From the NCBI RefSeq assembly GCF_024868665.1, contig NC_079893.1, positions 6,465,854-6,529,853 on the forward strand: a DNA stretch of 64,000 bases. Direction: 5' to 3'. The stretch comes from Triplophysa rosa. Lineage: Eukaryota; Chordata; Actinopteri; Cypriniformes; Nemacheilidae. Of the stretch, positions 35,074-47,487 are shown piece by piece (the stretch's first letter is position 1; every line of letters begins with the position of its first letter). The notes under the pieces were generated by a model. It searched no databases and was not told the DNA's origin. It saw only the letters and a program-made list of their open reading frames with translations. Both the position numbers and the translations under genes were made by a program.

Positions 35074-35346
35074 AGAGATAGTTCGCTATTATTTATAGAT
35101 CCTGAAGGTGTTCCAAACTAGAATAAATGTCTTTATTCTGTTGAACACAAAAGAAGAAATTAAGAAGAATGTAGGAAAGCAAACAGTTTTGGGGCACCAT
35201 TGACTACCATGGTGGTAGTTTATAGGGCCCCAGAACATTGTTCCCCAGAACTCAGCACAACAAACAAATTAATACATGTTTGGAGTAACTTGAGGGTGAG
35301 CAAATGATGACAGAATTTTCTTTTTTTTACTGAACTATCCCTTTAA
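35070..35346. mobile_element. Angel-like fold-back MITE, right of a tandem pair
   Basis: Shares TTAA 35070-35073 with the preceding copy, then AGAGATAGTTCGCTATTATT. Ends TTTACTGAACTATCCCT and TTAA (35343-35346). The interior GCAAACAGTTTTGGGGCACC belongs to a different subfamily from its neighbour. Confidence 0.87.
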
Positions 35347-38300
35347 GTCTCACGCGTCTCTTTGGAAAAAGAAAATCTCACAAATGTCTGAATGTCTTTC
35401 AGAAGAGATCTTAACAATGTCACATTCAACAAAGTCAATACTGAAGATTTCTTATCAAAATTACCATTTTAACAATTGTCTAATTTCTTTCCATTTCTAC
35501 TTCTCCAGAGTGAAACGTCTGAAACCGAGTTGATACTTGAAAGGTTGAACTCTCAAAGCTCCTGTGCTATGAGAGCGCAACCTCTGACTAAGCAATAAAA
35601 CGTTCCTCTGGGATTGGACAAGCCATAATTCCCAAATATGACAGGGAATATATATGTGCACCGAAGGAAGAAAACCGTACAATTCATTATCAGTGAGCCG
35701 CACGCCTCATTGAACAAAAATGCAAACATCACTCTCTCTGTGTCTACAGAAACTTGCTCCTGTGTGAAAAACCCAATAGTTTATGCATGCGTTGGGACGC
35801 TGGGACTCCGACTAAGTCGCAATGAATTAACCGCACAGGACACATGACTCATACTACTGTATTTCTTATATATTGCAGCTGTCAATTAATCACGAGCTTA
35901 ATCACGGAACCTGCGTTTCGAATCAAACTCGCCCGTGTGCGAAACCATCAAACGCCGCAAATCATCCAAAGTGCTTCCAGCTCGACCGTATGGTTAATGC
36001 ATGAGGTAAAACGCAGTGAAAATGAATTCTGATTATCATTATTAGAGCAACACATGTTTATTTAATTGCATTTGTGAATAATAAGGCTGTTCACAAATTG
36101 GTCTGCATATAAGTGTATGCTAATTACAACAGAGGTAATATGAATAAACAGGTGCTACAAAGATTAATAGGACGCGTCTGCTTGTGCGTGTGCCAAACAG
36201 TCACAAATATAATAAAGGCGCAAATACGGAGAGAAATGGCAAGGACGAGCGTGAGGAGCCAAAACGAAATGAAAAAAGATTGCAATTCACTCGTATTATA
36301 AAAGCACAGGTGTACGGAAACTTCCAATAACCGTTTTATATCCCACGAGTGGAGGGTTGTTTTCGAAGCCCTGAAATTTACATTTGTTAAGAGATAAAAT
36401 ACTGGCTCCGGTCCAAAATGTAGTGCGCACCCTTATTGTCCGCTACTTACACAGGAAGTTACTGTACTTCTAAAGGTGGTGGTAGCAATTGTGTGGCACA
36501 CAAATCACATGAATCTTACAGAAGACAAAACTGACAAAACGTTTGACATTAGTATGATGACATCATACGCAACATGCTATTGGGTTAAATAGTGTAACTT
36601 TCATTCATTTTAATATTAAATGAAATATTCGAGTGTATTCAGTCAACATTTCTTTCAACTCTTGCATTTGATCAATCCGTCGCAATGCATTCTGGGATTT
36701 GAGGTATCTATAAAGGCAACATAGTGGCACTTTTGGAGCTCTTTGCACCAAGAGCACATCTATAATGTCTTAAAATACTGCTTAGGTACACAGCTCACTA
36801 CAGTACACTTTGAAACAGAGCGTCTACATTCCCTCTAATTTACCGAGGTAATCTAATTTAACTGCTGACTAAAACTAACGGGTAAAAATTGAGTTCTGTC
36901 GACAGCATGCCAATAAATGCCACAGGCCAAAGCCAAAAAGAGCATTTTGTGACAGACGGTATTTATATCTGCACTCCGATTTACCCACACCGCTTTTATT
37001 AACCCTAAATTCATAGTTATTAGCTATCAAAAAACAAACGCCTCCACATTTTGCAGTCTTCGGCTGACAGGGTTCATTACATTCGTTTCCGATTCATTCT
37101 GACAGGTTGACAGAAAAAACACAAACACGAAAGGGAGCTAAATCACATTGTAGTGACATGAGTGAATGCAGTTTAAAAAAGTTAACACCAACACTTCAAT
37201 TGTGTTTGTGTGGGTACATGCTAATGTAGCCCTGTTGTTTGTTAAACAAGCGAGGGCATAAGATTCATTAACACGCGGTCAAACGTCGCTGCTCTGACGT
37301 GAGAATTACAGCACAGGTCTTGATAATTGATTGAGGTGTGGAAAGTTCAATCATTTATTTTTCCGAAAATGAAACATTTTTCTTTTACTGTGAGCAAACT
37401 GCAGTTTTTGCTTTCAACAAACATAAGCACAAGCAGTTTGATTGGGAGTGTTCTCATCTGCCCGGACAACAATGTTTTGCTCACTCATCAAACTTAATGG
37501 TGCTCCAATAATGTTTCTCTTTAAAATGTATAAAAATAGGATTTTTTACATTTTCAGTCAAAATTTGAAATATAAATTGTGTGAGAATGTATTTATTACC
37601 AATATATTGGATCATATATTTTGCTAAACCCCTTATAATAGAGCACAGACATCAGAAAAATATCAGTCTAAGTTTTCTATTTTAAAAGAAAGAAAAATGA
37701 ATGCATTATGTGACACAGTTTTGCAGTGGCGTATTTGTTTTGAAAAGTGGTGGGGACAGAAAACAAAACTCTTATAAATTATAACTTGTAATAACTATAT
37801 TATTATATTATAATATTATAATTATAATATTTATCATATAAGTATATATAAGTATATAAATATGACACAGTGGGCATTTTTATACTGGACACGTTTCTGA
37901 AGTCGCAGCTCTCTGTCTTCCACAAACTTGCGAGTGTGAGCAACGGGAGATGGCGAGAAAGCGGCGCATCCTGTGTTTTCCACGAGTTTTAGATGGCCCC
38001 TAAACAATACACACCTTCCGCAAGCATTTCTTGAGACTTTTCCTTCCAAAAAGTGGTGGGGACATGTCCCACCCGCAAATTATGCCTATGCAGTTTTGAG
38101 AGACAACATACTTTGGTTTGTACATTGTAATTCACAGAAATCCGACAGAGCCAATAATATCCAACAAATGGAGAAGGGATGGCTCTTTATCGAACATAAA
38201 ATAGATGTTTAAGTTTGCCTATTATTATTACATGTGGCTATTATTAGGAATATGGACCCTTATGGATGTGACAATTCACTTACCTCACTATGGAATGGAC

Positions 38301-38399
38301 TTCACATGGGTATTTAAACCTCCAAATATTGACCTATCTGACCTGTATGGTGAAAACCTTTGGTAAGAACTTTGGTAAGAATTGTTTTCATCTTAAGGT
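35347..38399. other. Non-coding, mostly unique
   Basis: No transposon ends or convincing exons. An A/T-only stretch lies at 37796-37862. Frames of 60-80 codons are present in all directions without domains. Confidence 0.4.
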
Positions 38400-38530
38400 T
38401 GACATTGCATGTAATTGCCCAAAACCAAATGAGACAATTGCTGACACACAGGAGTATAAATCGAAAATGATCAGTATGTCCATTCCCTGAGAATTGAACC
38501 CATGACCTTGCTATTTTTTACCAACTGATT
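38400..38530 (-). mobile_element. tRNA-derived SINE, 5' half
   Basis: The minus strand reads ATCAGTTGGTAAAAAATAGC, then AAGGTCATGGGTTCAATTCT (B-box), then CAGGGAATGGACATACTGAT. I recall this order from a common cyprinid SINE whose 3' tail is the TTTGGATAAAAGC motif, seen separately at 29520-29616. Confidence 0.6.
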
Positions 38531-38531
38531 C

Positions 38532-38800
38532 TTCGGTCACACTAGACTTTGAGCATGCGAAATTCATTTGGACGGTGCTGCAAAAAAGGGCATGAGCGAT
38601 TCCTCATCTTTTTTTTACATTTCTGTACCGAGGTCACGTTGTGACGTTTTGATCTTCTATTGGTCTCACGCATTCACATGACGCGAATTCGCAGGTCAGA
38701 GTTCACCAAACTTGAACTTTGCTACGCAACGAAATCTTAAATATCTTCGGACGAACTTGCGTTTCCGGTCTGACGCATTCGCGTGCGTATGAATGGAAGT
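38532..38800. mobile_element. Probable non-autonomous DNA element
   Basis: CGGTCACACTAGACTTTGAG resembles transposon ends of the GGTCACACT type, and the interior GCATTCACATGACGCGAATT and TGACGCATTCGCGTGCG motifs are those of a dispersed repeat. The right terminus is not identified. Confidence 0.4.
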
Positions 38801-39457
38801 CATGACAGACATGACAACGATTAAGTCTGCAACATTGATCACTTCATAACCCGAGTAACACCCCCACTGTGACGCTGACAGTTTATGTATGCATGGGGTG
38901 TAGAGGAATAATAGCAGTTTAATACATAAGTCACAAAAAGCTTTGACAACACTAAACCAGTACAACGCACAATTGTATATTGATGGGATAAGATGGTAAC
39001 TGCTGTTGGCCGGCACAATTGTGTATGAAATGTTCTTAGCTATCAAAAACATCAATAACCACATCGCCTTTTGTTAATACTTGATGTCAGATCTCCTCTG
39101 TGTGTACAAAGTGGATGGAGGTGGGTGTGTGGTTGTCTATCAGCCAAATTCACACCTGGCGCTGGGTCTAGTGGGTCTCGTTTTATCTTTCTCTCTGTAT
39201 ATTGAACACAGAAGCGCGCACATACTTTCTACTTTAAGATTTTGGAAATGGAACCAGTGGACTGTATATTACTGCCACCTGAGACATCATCAAGGTTTTA
39301 AAACATGAATAAACATGTTCATGTTTAGTGTCATTAAAGAGACTCTTGTAAAAATTCATGTTTGGGTAAGACTGATGTAGATAGATATGTCCAGATCATT
39401 AAAAAGAAAAGGGAGTGTTGAAGTTCCCATGAAACATTACAACTAATAAGTGGTCTA

Positions 39458-39635
39458 TTAAAGTGATACTTCAATATGGTAGTCAATGGGGGGCAAAATC
39501 TGTCTGGTTAAAAACATTCTTCAAAATATATTTCTCTGTGTTCATCAGAACAAATGCATGTATACAGATTTGGAACAACTCGAAGGTGAGTAAATGATGA
39601 CAGAATTTTCATTTTTGGGTGAAGTATCCCTTTAA
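39458..39635. mobile_element. Angel-like MITE, internally deleted
   Basis: TTAAAGTGATACTTCA, a short mirror around TATGGTAGTCAATGGG, and a complete right end (GATGACAGAATTTTCATTTT, GTGAAGTATCCCTTTAA). Confidence 0.82.
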
Positions 39636-39767
39636 TGACATAAAAAAGAAAATCAATTTCAAAACAAAGCAGGTTCTATCATTTTGATATAGTATATCAC
39701 TTTCGCCATCTGCCTTTCGTCTGAAACAGGTAGCCCCTACCACAGTAGGAAAAATTGCTTTTTAAAT

Positions 39768-40092
39768 GTATTTAAACAAAAGAAGATATATTGAAGAATG
39801 TAGGAAAGCAAACAGTTCTGGGGCACTATTGACTGACATTGTAATTGTTTCCACTATGGAAGTCAATAGTGCCCCAGAACTGTCTGGTTACAAACATTCG
39901 TATTATATTGTATTGTCATTGTGTTGAATGTCTGTACTAGAAGCTTCCAACACCAAAGAAAATTCCTTGTGTGTGCAAGCACACTTGGCAATAAAGCTCT
40001 TCTGATTCTGATTCTGATTCTTCCAAATATCTTTATTTGTGTTCAGCAGAACAGAAAAAATCCTACAGATTTGAAACAACTTGAGGGTGACT
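39768..40092. mobile_element. Angel-like MITE lacking ends, interrupted by a LINE tail
   Basis: Runs AAAAGAAGATATATTGAAGA, then GCAAACAGTTCTGGGGCAC and its mirror GTGCCCCAGAACTGTCTGGT, then after the insert TTCCAAATATCTTTATTTGT to CTTGAGGGTGAC. Removing 39898-40020 restores the usual ACATTCTTCCAAATATC junction. Confidence 0.78.
39898..40020 (+). mobile_element. LINE 3'-end fragment inserted in an Angel-like copy
   Basis: AAAATTCCTTGTGTGTGCAA, CTTGGCAATAAAGCTCTTCT and the tail (GATTCT)3 are typical of a teleost LINE 3' end (L2-like, from memory). A severely 5'-truncated insert with a microsatellite tail is the expected product of target-primed reverse transcription. The target duplication is masked by the ATTC overlap. 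Confidence 0.65.
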
Positions 40093-41312
40093 AATAATAA
40101 TGATTTATTTAAAAAAAATAAACATGACAACATACGGAGATATTAGGTTTTAGAAGGACAGCAGCGATATATTTAGTACAATGTCTATATACATCGTACA
40201 TGTTTTATTTTTTCATACATCATGATTTTTCTTCTGTCCCTATACAAACAAATCAAGTCATTCGCAACCCAATTCCCTCATGTGATGTGACACATTACTG
40301 AGTGAAAATTCGACTGGGAATACCACTTTCACCTTGAAAAGCATCAAGACATCCCAACGGTAACACCTCTGTTTCAAATCTATTGTCATAACCTCCATTA
40401 CAGTAATGTTGAGAGGCATTATATGTACTACCGCAGCAATATCTACAATGCCTAAATATGCGTATACCATACCATACCCTTTATTTCCATCCCAGGTGAT
40501 ATAGGCAAAAGTCATTTCAGAGAAAGAAAAAGAAAAAGTCTAAAATAACAAATTAAAAAGCCCATATGTGAGGAAAGTAAATTGTCATGTTGACTTCCAG
40601 CAGTGCAGTCTGCATTTACACTTCAAAACAAACAAAAAGCAAGAAGTTGTGCTCAAGACCAATTAAACAAAGTATAAAATACAGTCCTATTTCTCTGTGC
40701 TGTATCCCCAGCGATTACCCTTGAGAAAATCACTCAATTTATTAATTTAATTTAGCGAGTTAGCATTTATTGAAGCAATAAAAGCTGAATAAATAAATAA
40801 AATAACAAAGGCGCATATTTCAGGGGTTTATGGATTTTGTGAGTCCGTCTCGGAAGAATATAATGAGAACAATAAGTCTGCGTGTTTTCTTACATCGGGT
40901 CAGTCTCAATCAAGGTGATCTGGTTCTGACAGTTTTCAGACGAATTAAAATCTCTTCCTACAAAGCAACGAGGAAGGCGTACTGTGGTTGAAAGAAAACG
41001 GCATGTCACAAATGTGACCACACGGCGACAAACAGTATGTATCACTTGTAACCTGTTCAATATGAAGACAGGTTTATAGGTGGCTCTTTATAGTGTTTCT
41101 CGCTGCATAAACGCGTTACGTAAATCTTAGTATGACATTTTTACACAAGCTGTTGATTGAATTCTAGGCCATATGTGTTCCTGGTGTATCATATGGATGT
41201 TCATCAACAGGAAGGCGAGTTGTCATGCGAGCAAGCTGTTTCCAGGTATGATTTCTTTGAAGAGCTAACAGTACACATCTTGTTTTCTACATTGTCAAAA
41301 AGAAACCTGTTT

Positions 41313-41549
41313 ATGACTCTTGTTTCTGTGGAACACAAAAGAAGACATTATGAGAAATGTCTCGGTAGATTCGTGTCCATATAACTGAAGTCAATGCGGC
41401 AAATGTTGTTTGGTTACCAATGTTCTTCAAAATATCTTCTTTTGTTTTTCTGCAAAAGAAAGAAAGTCATACAGGTTCGGAACAGCATGAGTCGTGAGGG
41501 CGAGTAAATGATGAAAGAATTTTCATTTTTGGGTGAACTATCCCTTTAA
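41313..41549. mobile_element. Angel-like fold-back MITE, left end missing
   Basis: GTGGAACACAAAAGAAGACA through TTCTTCAAAATATCTTCTTT to TTTTTGGGTGAACTATCCC and TTAA (41546-41549). Confidence 0.85.
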
Positions 41550-42762
41550 AAAGGTCGTTGAAAATTAGCGATGCTAGCATTTATGCATCAAAGTAACTTT
41601 TTAATAAATATCAGGTAATCTGTCTGAGGTAATTTAGCTAACTTCTGTTCGAATATGTTGTTATGCTGTTCGCTCTTTCTTTCCCCTTTTCTTATCACGT
41701 CTGTCAAAATAAAAATATCACACTTAGTGTGTGGTTGTAGCTACTGTACGTAAATGTCATCAGACTGCTTTAGGCAGTAGAAACAGTGTGGGCCGCAGCA
41801 TGTGGTATTTACTACTTCCATAACCACAACAACCCACCACATTTTATTCGTGCAACGTTTTCCATCTCAAAACAAACTTATCCGGAGGCCATTTCACTCG
41901 GATTGAATTTAGATATTTGCCGTATTGTGGATGTTTCGCAATACACAAAGCAGAAAGGAAAATAAAGTTTGTCTACAGGTCGGTAGGTTTACTTTTCTGG
42001 ATCGATTGCCTGCTCTAAACCAACTAGTGACATGACGATGCTCAAAACTGAGAAAGCCAACTGACCAAACCCCCACAATACCATCAGTCTCAATCAATTT
42101 CATCGCATTTAATCCAGCAAAAAAATGTACCAAAAAGTAAAAAACAAACCCACAGCAACACAAGTGATTAAACAGCTGAATTAATTACTATATAACGACC
42201 CGACCCTGAAAACTCATTTTCTGAGGAATAATTTGTTTTCGGCTGATACCAATTAAGCATTGATTGTGCATATTAAGGTCTATGCTTCATCCATTATGCT
42301 AGTATCAGTCACCAGCAGACAGACACACAAACACACACAGTTTTCATCTTTATTCCTTCTGATTTAGTTCACTGATGAAGTCGTATTGCGCTAGCTTACC
42401 TGCAATGATTGTTGTTATCAAACTGAATCAGAAAGACATTTCACAGCACCTTTCACACGGACAACCCAATTAGATAATCGAGCTCCAAAAGCACACTAAA
42501 AGCCTTCAGTTCAGTCTTATGCTAGTTTTGTGACAGGAACAAACAAAAAATTATCTTGCTAAAAAAACTAGCTTGGACCAGCAAGTTTCTATAGTTAAAT
42601 TACAACTTTTAAGTAGTTTTTACAAACATGCTTTACAAAAAAAAACATTACTGAGCATTTTGAGACAAAACAAGGGCACTGGTTTTAAGATATGTCAGTG
42701 CAAGTGGTTTTCAGTTTATTTTATTCTAGGACTAGTTTTAAGCCCTGTACAGGAAACCACCC
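41550..42762. other. Non-coding, unique
   Basis: No feature recognised. A minus frame at 41909-42163 has no domain. Confidence 0.4.
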
Positions 42763-43690
42763 CTTAAAGTTCAAGTATATTTTAAGGATACTTTATGTAC
42801 TGTAGTAAGTATACTAATAGCAATAGAAGTATACTTAGAAGTGTACTATTGCAATACTATTTGGGAATAAATTAGCCCACTTTTAGTATACAGAAGCGTA
42901 ATTTTAAGCATACTGTAAGCATAAAAGTAGTATATTTTGAATACACAGCTATGTTTTTTCTTTGTACTACAACTACACTACAGGTGAACTTATAAGTATA
43001 CTTATAGTTTACAAGCTTAATACTTGTAGCAAATATTTTTTGTTACTTGAAAGTATACTTACTACACTTGTACTTATTTTACAAGTTTATATACACTGTA
43101 AAAAAAAATCCCGTAAAAAAACAGATAAAGTACTGGCAGAAAATTACCAGTACATTTTCCTTTATTTTACGGACATTTCCATTAATGCTAAAATGCAAAT
43201 GAATGCAGTGCAAAATGTAAAATACAGGTAAAACAACTGTAAAAATGAACACGGAAAATTCCTTCATATTAATACAGTATATTGTGCCCTATTTTTACGG
43301 CTTTTTTTTAGAGTGTACTGCAAGTATACTTGCCAGTTCTCTTTAAGTGAACTAAGCAATACTTACAGTTTATTAGTTGTATAATACAGTTTATTTATAA
43401 ACTTGAACATGTACGTTTATAAGAGAGTATGTCTGTGTGGAAAAAGTATTTAATAGGATACTTAATCAAAAGAGTAAACACAACAACAAGCAACATACTA
43501 AGAATACCTCAGTATGTGTAAGTGTATCTTCATCAAAAGACTGATGTCTAAACACTATTTTTATCTTTGTCAGTCTAAGTCAAGTATTCTTAAAGATAAT
43601 TAAAAAAGTATATTACTGAGAAGTACATAAAAAGACTGAAAGTATTCTTTCTCATTTTCAGTTTAAAGGAAGTATGCTAATAGCACACTT
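42763..43690. repeat. AGTATACTT-rich repeat
   Basis: The palindrome AGTATACTT and close variants recur at irregular 15-60-bp spacing across about 900 bp on both sides of a nested element. This is a known type of cyprinid repeat built from short palindromes. No coding content; the frames here are not genes. Confidence 0.7.
43094..43315. mobile_element. MITE with CACTGTAAAAAA termini, nested
   Basis: The left end CACTGTAAAAAAAAATCCCG pairs with the complement of TTTACGGCTTTTTTTTAGAG. The internal TTTTACGGACATTTCC is typical of this teleost MITE. It splits the AGTATACTT repeat. TA flanks are possible but not decisive. Confidence 0.65.
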
Positions 43691-45047
43691 GAATAAACTT
43701 CTTGTTTGTAGAGGTTATGATGGCCTGATGTCAATATGGTCTGATGGTAGACCAGCATTGCTTTGCAGTTAACTCTTTGTTCAAAAAACAGGTAGCCCCG
43801 CCCCAAAACTATGCTATTGGCCGAGCAAGAAGGTCACGTCTTCCAAACAAACACAGCAACGTTGAGCGATTCACAGAGCCACAGTGTTTACTGTTGAAAA
43901 TCTTCCCATTAAAACTGGAATGAGAGAAAGTACTTTAACATTTAAAAAAACAATTGGCCTCATTCATAAAACACACCAGAAGTCATTTCTGCGCGAGTCG
44001 CTCTTAAACCCATTCCTACATAAATTGTCTTTTCGAACAACATGCACAGAAATTTGTTCTGCTTGTGTTTCATGGGCCCCAATACCTTTAAATCGAGTCA
44101 ATTCAAAGTTTACTTCTCAAAGTTTATTCATCAAAACAAATTCCTGTGCCAGGGATTTTCTTTCTAATCCTTTTTTGTGGTTGGAGGTTGCTTAGATTTA
44201 CGTCAAAGAGTAAATAATATAACATTTCCATTCCGGTGACATACTGTTTATAGAGTTATTGTATTCAGCCCTGGTGCTTACAATAAAGTGACTCACTGCT
44301 CAATATATTCACCATCGAGTAACGGTGTTGATTTTGTAGCTCAAATGCTTAAGCGCTCACACCGCTAGCTTAAAAGTGGGTCAGCTTCCTCATAGACGAC
44401 CACGCACGGTGTTCAATCAAAACGGAACGGTAAACAACTATGAAAAATCTTTTATTAAAAAGACAGATAACTGAGATTGATCTCCCTTCTCTTCCTCGCC
44501 CGAAGCGGATCTTGGGCTGCAGTGTGAAAGGTCATTTGTAAAACACGCTACCCACTTTCATTCAGCCTGGAAACTGTGCAAATGACAGGAAGATGCCGAA
44601 ATAGGCCACCTTGGGTGTTCAGAACCTGTGGGGAGGCTTCACGAAAGGTCACATTTTCACTAGTTTGCACTGAAAACAAATGAAACAAACAAGAATTTTA
44701 AATAAAACGTTTTTTTTGGTTAAAAAATTATTTTTGAAAATATAAAAACAGTTTTTGAGCAAGTACATAATGTCAACAGTGTTCAAAACTGTCTCACAAT
44801 GGTAAGGTTATAATATTGATTTGTAAGTTGAGCTGTCGGGTAAATGGTTATTATAGTTTACTAATACAAAAACTTTTTCTATTGATTAAAATGAAATACA
44901 ATATCTGTCTAAATATTATGTGGAAACCTAAACTAAATGAAAATGAGAGATCTTATATCATAAATAAACCAAAATAGTCACTAAAATAATTGAATAATTA
45001 AAAAATATTCAATCAAATTGAAAAAATATATTCAATTAAATATTTGA
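43691..45047. other. Non-coding, unique
   Basis: The plus frame 43884-44195 (103 codons) lacks a domain and plausible splice sites. No repeats recognised. Confidence 0.4.
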
Positions 45048-45336
45048 GATGCACCGATATATCAGCCAATAATCAGTGTATCGGCCGATAGTTTAAAAAC
45101 AGCTGATAATCCGGGCCGATTTATCGTATCAATCAAAAGAGGACAGGAAAATGCTAAAAATGTATGCTCTGTATATAGAAAATGTTAAGAAACATCCCCA
45201 GTTTGATGTTTAATATTTATACTCATTATGTGAATTAATTCAGGAAGTTTAGAAATATTAGTTTAATCATCAGAATCGGTATCACCAGATATCAGTCTGA
45301 ATAATCCACTATCGACATTTAGCACCGTTGCATCGC
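45048..45336. mobile_element. hAT-type element with AGATGCACCGATAT ends, degenerate
   Basis: The left end AGATGCACCGATATATCAGC followed by TATCGGCCGATA is a familiar teleost hAT terminus. The right end ATCGACATTTAGCACCGTTG followed by CATC is a decayed complement. Confidence 0.6.
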
Positions 45337-46689
45337 TATTAAATATTAAATTAAAAATGAATTAAATAAATAAAAACTAATCTAAAACTAAAATAATAAT
45401 CAATTTAAAATGCCAACATTGAAAAAAATAAACATGAAAACTAAAAATATAAAAGTAAAAGCTGATTTAAACTATGAATAAAACTATAATAAAACTGAAA
45501 CCAACACTACGATTGCACAGGAAACATAAATATGACATCATCTGACTTTAACTCACGTAAATAAAAGTATCTGAAGTAGCCTGCGATACAGCTGAAAAAG
45601 TTACAGCTTTAAAAAAAAATGTATGCAAACGAAAATTTCAAATAACTCAAAAAAAGTCAACAGAATTATGCAGGATTAGGAAAAGTTTGTGGCAGTCTTT
45701 TGTATGAAAACTCAAAGCTGCTAAAGTGACGGACCGAAACTGTGAGTAACTTTATAAAATGCCTATGAAAACTGTGGCAGACTTTTGTGAGAAAACTCAG
45801 AGCTGACAAAATGACAGACTGAAACGGTGTGTGACAGTGTTATAAATACAATATCTACAACTTTAAAATGTCATTAGATGGGCCAAGCTTGACAGCCTTA
45901 TAAGAGCCTGCACACACTTCCTTCATTTTTACCATTTAAATACACTTTTCAGGTCAGATGAAAACATCTGTGATGTTAACACATGACATTCTGCAACTTT
46001 GCACTTTAACTCCAGCTGTTCGATTTCACATTCCTGAAGTGCCAACGTGAATGCTTTCTCGTGTGACACCATTTAAAGTACACTGTAAGCAGACTCCTCA
46101 CCCTCCAACATGACTTAAGGCACTTACACTAGAAACCCATTCAAAAGCATACACCATTCTGAATATACCGTTTCTCAAGCTTGAAACAGTATCATTTTTC
46201 ATCAAATCGCCCAGAACAGCGAAGCTACGCTACGCTCGCTGCATGTTGGGTCATGAAAGCATGAGTGAGCACTTCAAATGAAAGTTGTAAATAATATTTC
46301 ATACCAGTAAATTGAAGCTGTCTAAAACAACTGCCTCATTCTGTCTCTCTATATGCAACTGACACGAACGTAACCTGAAACAATCGCTTTATTTATTGTT
46401 GTACCCGGTTGTGTGTGTTAAGCAGCTGACCACAAGAAGTGCCCTTGATGAGAATTTACAAAGTCTGTAGGTTCATTCCAACACCTAGTGAGATTCCCAC
46501 CTAGACAGCAGTTTAGAGCATCGAAGGAGCGCTTCCAACGTGAAGCCGTTCCAAAAAGAAGACCGAATAATCTTGCATTCTAAATAACCTCATTGAGGCC
46601 AAATGTTACATTGAGTCTACATGAGGGATGCATGAAAAGAAAACTGCTCTCATAATAAACCAATGAAGTGTCTGTGGTAAACTGGATTT
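45337..46689. other. Non-coding, unique
   Basis: A/T-rich to 45500, then moderately complex. No exon or repeat ends seen. Confidence 0.4.
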
Positions 46690-47427
46690 TTTATACAAAA
46701 AATAAAATTCTGTCATTGTTTAACCAGCTGATCAATGGCGGTACCCATTTACATCTATTGTGTGGACCAAGGGGCAATCTTCCGGTCTCTCTCGTGAAAC
46801 CAACACGGAAGTGACTAAAACCGCAATTCATCGACTGGCCGCTAGAGGCTGGCTCTAAAACAGAGCAGAATCTCATTGAGCCCCATGTTAAAATGGCCGA
46901 CTTTACAGCACAAAAAAACATGTTTACAGCCTGGTACAAAAAATTATTTTGGTCTATATAGGTCATTTTACCCTTCATGACAACTGTGAGGAGGGTGATT
47001 TTTTATATTAAGCCTTAAAATTCTGCTAAATAGTTGCGTGGCCACCTGAGTGACAAGTGGTTTCAGCCAACCGGGCGCCTCAGCTCTAACCACGTCCCGC
47101 CTCTTTGCCCCTTTACCATTATCCGGGAGTGACGTGCGATGCCAAGATGACGACGACCGGCTCAGACTAATTTAGGCTTCATTTTTACTCTTCACAAACC
47201 TACGGGTGACGTCACGGACACTACGTCTATATTTTATACAGTCTATAGTGTGGACACAAAACCAATGCAAGTGAACGGGTGCAGCCGTGGTTCCGTTACC
47301 AACATTCTTTGCAATATTTTATTTTGCTTACTTTCTGCTGAAGAAATAAAGTCAAAAAGGTTTAAAATGACAAGAGGAGTACGTGATGACAGAAATTTTA
47401 TTTTTGGGTGAAATATTTCTTTAAACA
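46690..47427. mobile_element. Angel-like MITE split by a 480-bp insertion
   Basis: The left part (46690-46767) contains AAAATTCTGTCATTGTTTA and CAATGGCGGTACCCATTTAC. The right part (47248-47427) contains ACACAAAACCAATGCAAGTG, the mirrored body and the end TTTTTGGGTGAAATATTTC. Deleting the insert restores the normal order. Confidence 0.75.
46768..47247 (-). mobile_element. Insertion with exact 8-bp duplication and no inverted ends
   Basis: GTGTGGAC occurs at 46760-46767 and again at 47248-47255. Read on the minus strand it begins TATAGACTGTATAAAATATA and then GTGTCCGTGACGTCACCCGT, and ends ACCGGAAGATTGCCCCTTG. I know this as a common teleost repeat but cannot name it. No terminal inverted repeats, A-tail or tRNA head are seen. 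The 95-codon minus frame starting MKGKMTYIDQNNFLYQ is open but has no domain I recognise. Confidence 0.75.
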
Positions 47428-47487
47428 ATCAAGGTGTACAGTACAAAAATGGACAAAACATTACACTTTTAAGGTATTTTTTAGACA

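Noticed and set aside
42763..43690. CRISPR-like array from repeated AGTATACTT
   Set aside because: Repeats are 9 bp, irregularly spaced and palindromic in a vertebrate setting; spacers are not uniform.
46691..46978. 95-codon minus frame as a gene
   Set aside because: It begins within a repeat insert and crosses the insertion boundary into the Angel-like host, so it cannot be an original gene as read. The part within the insert is noted as a finding.
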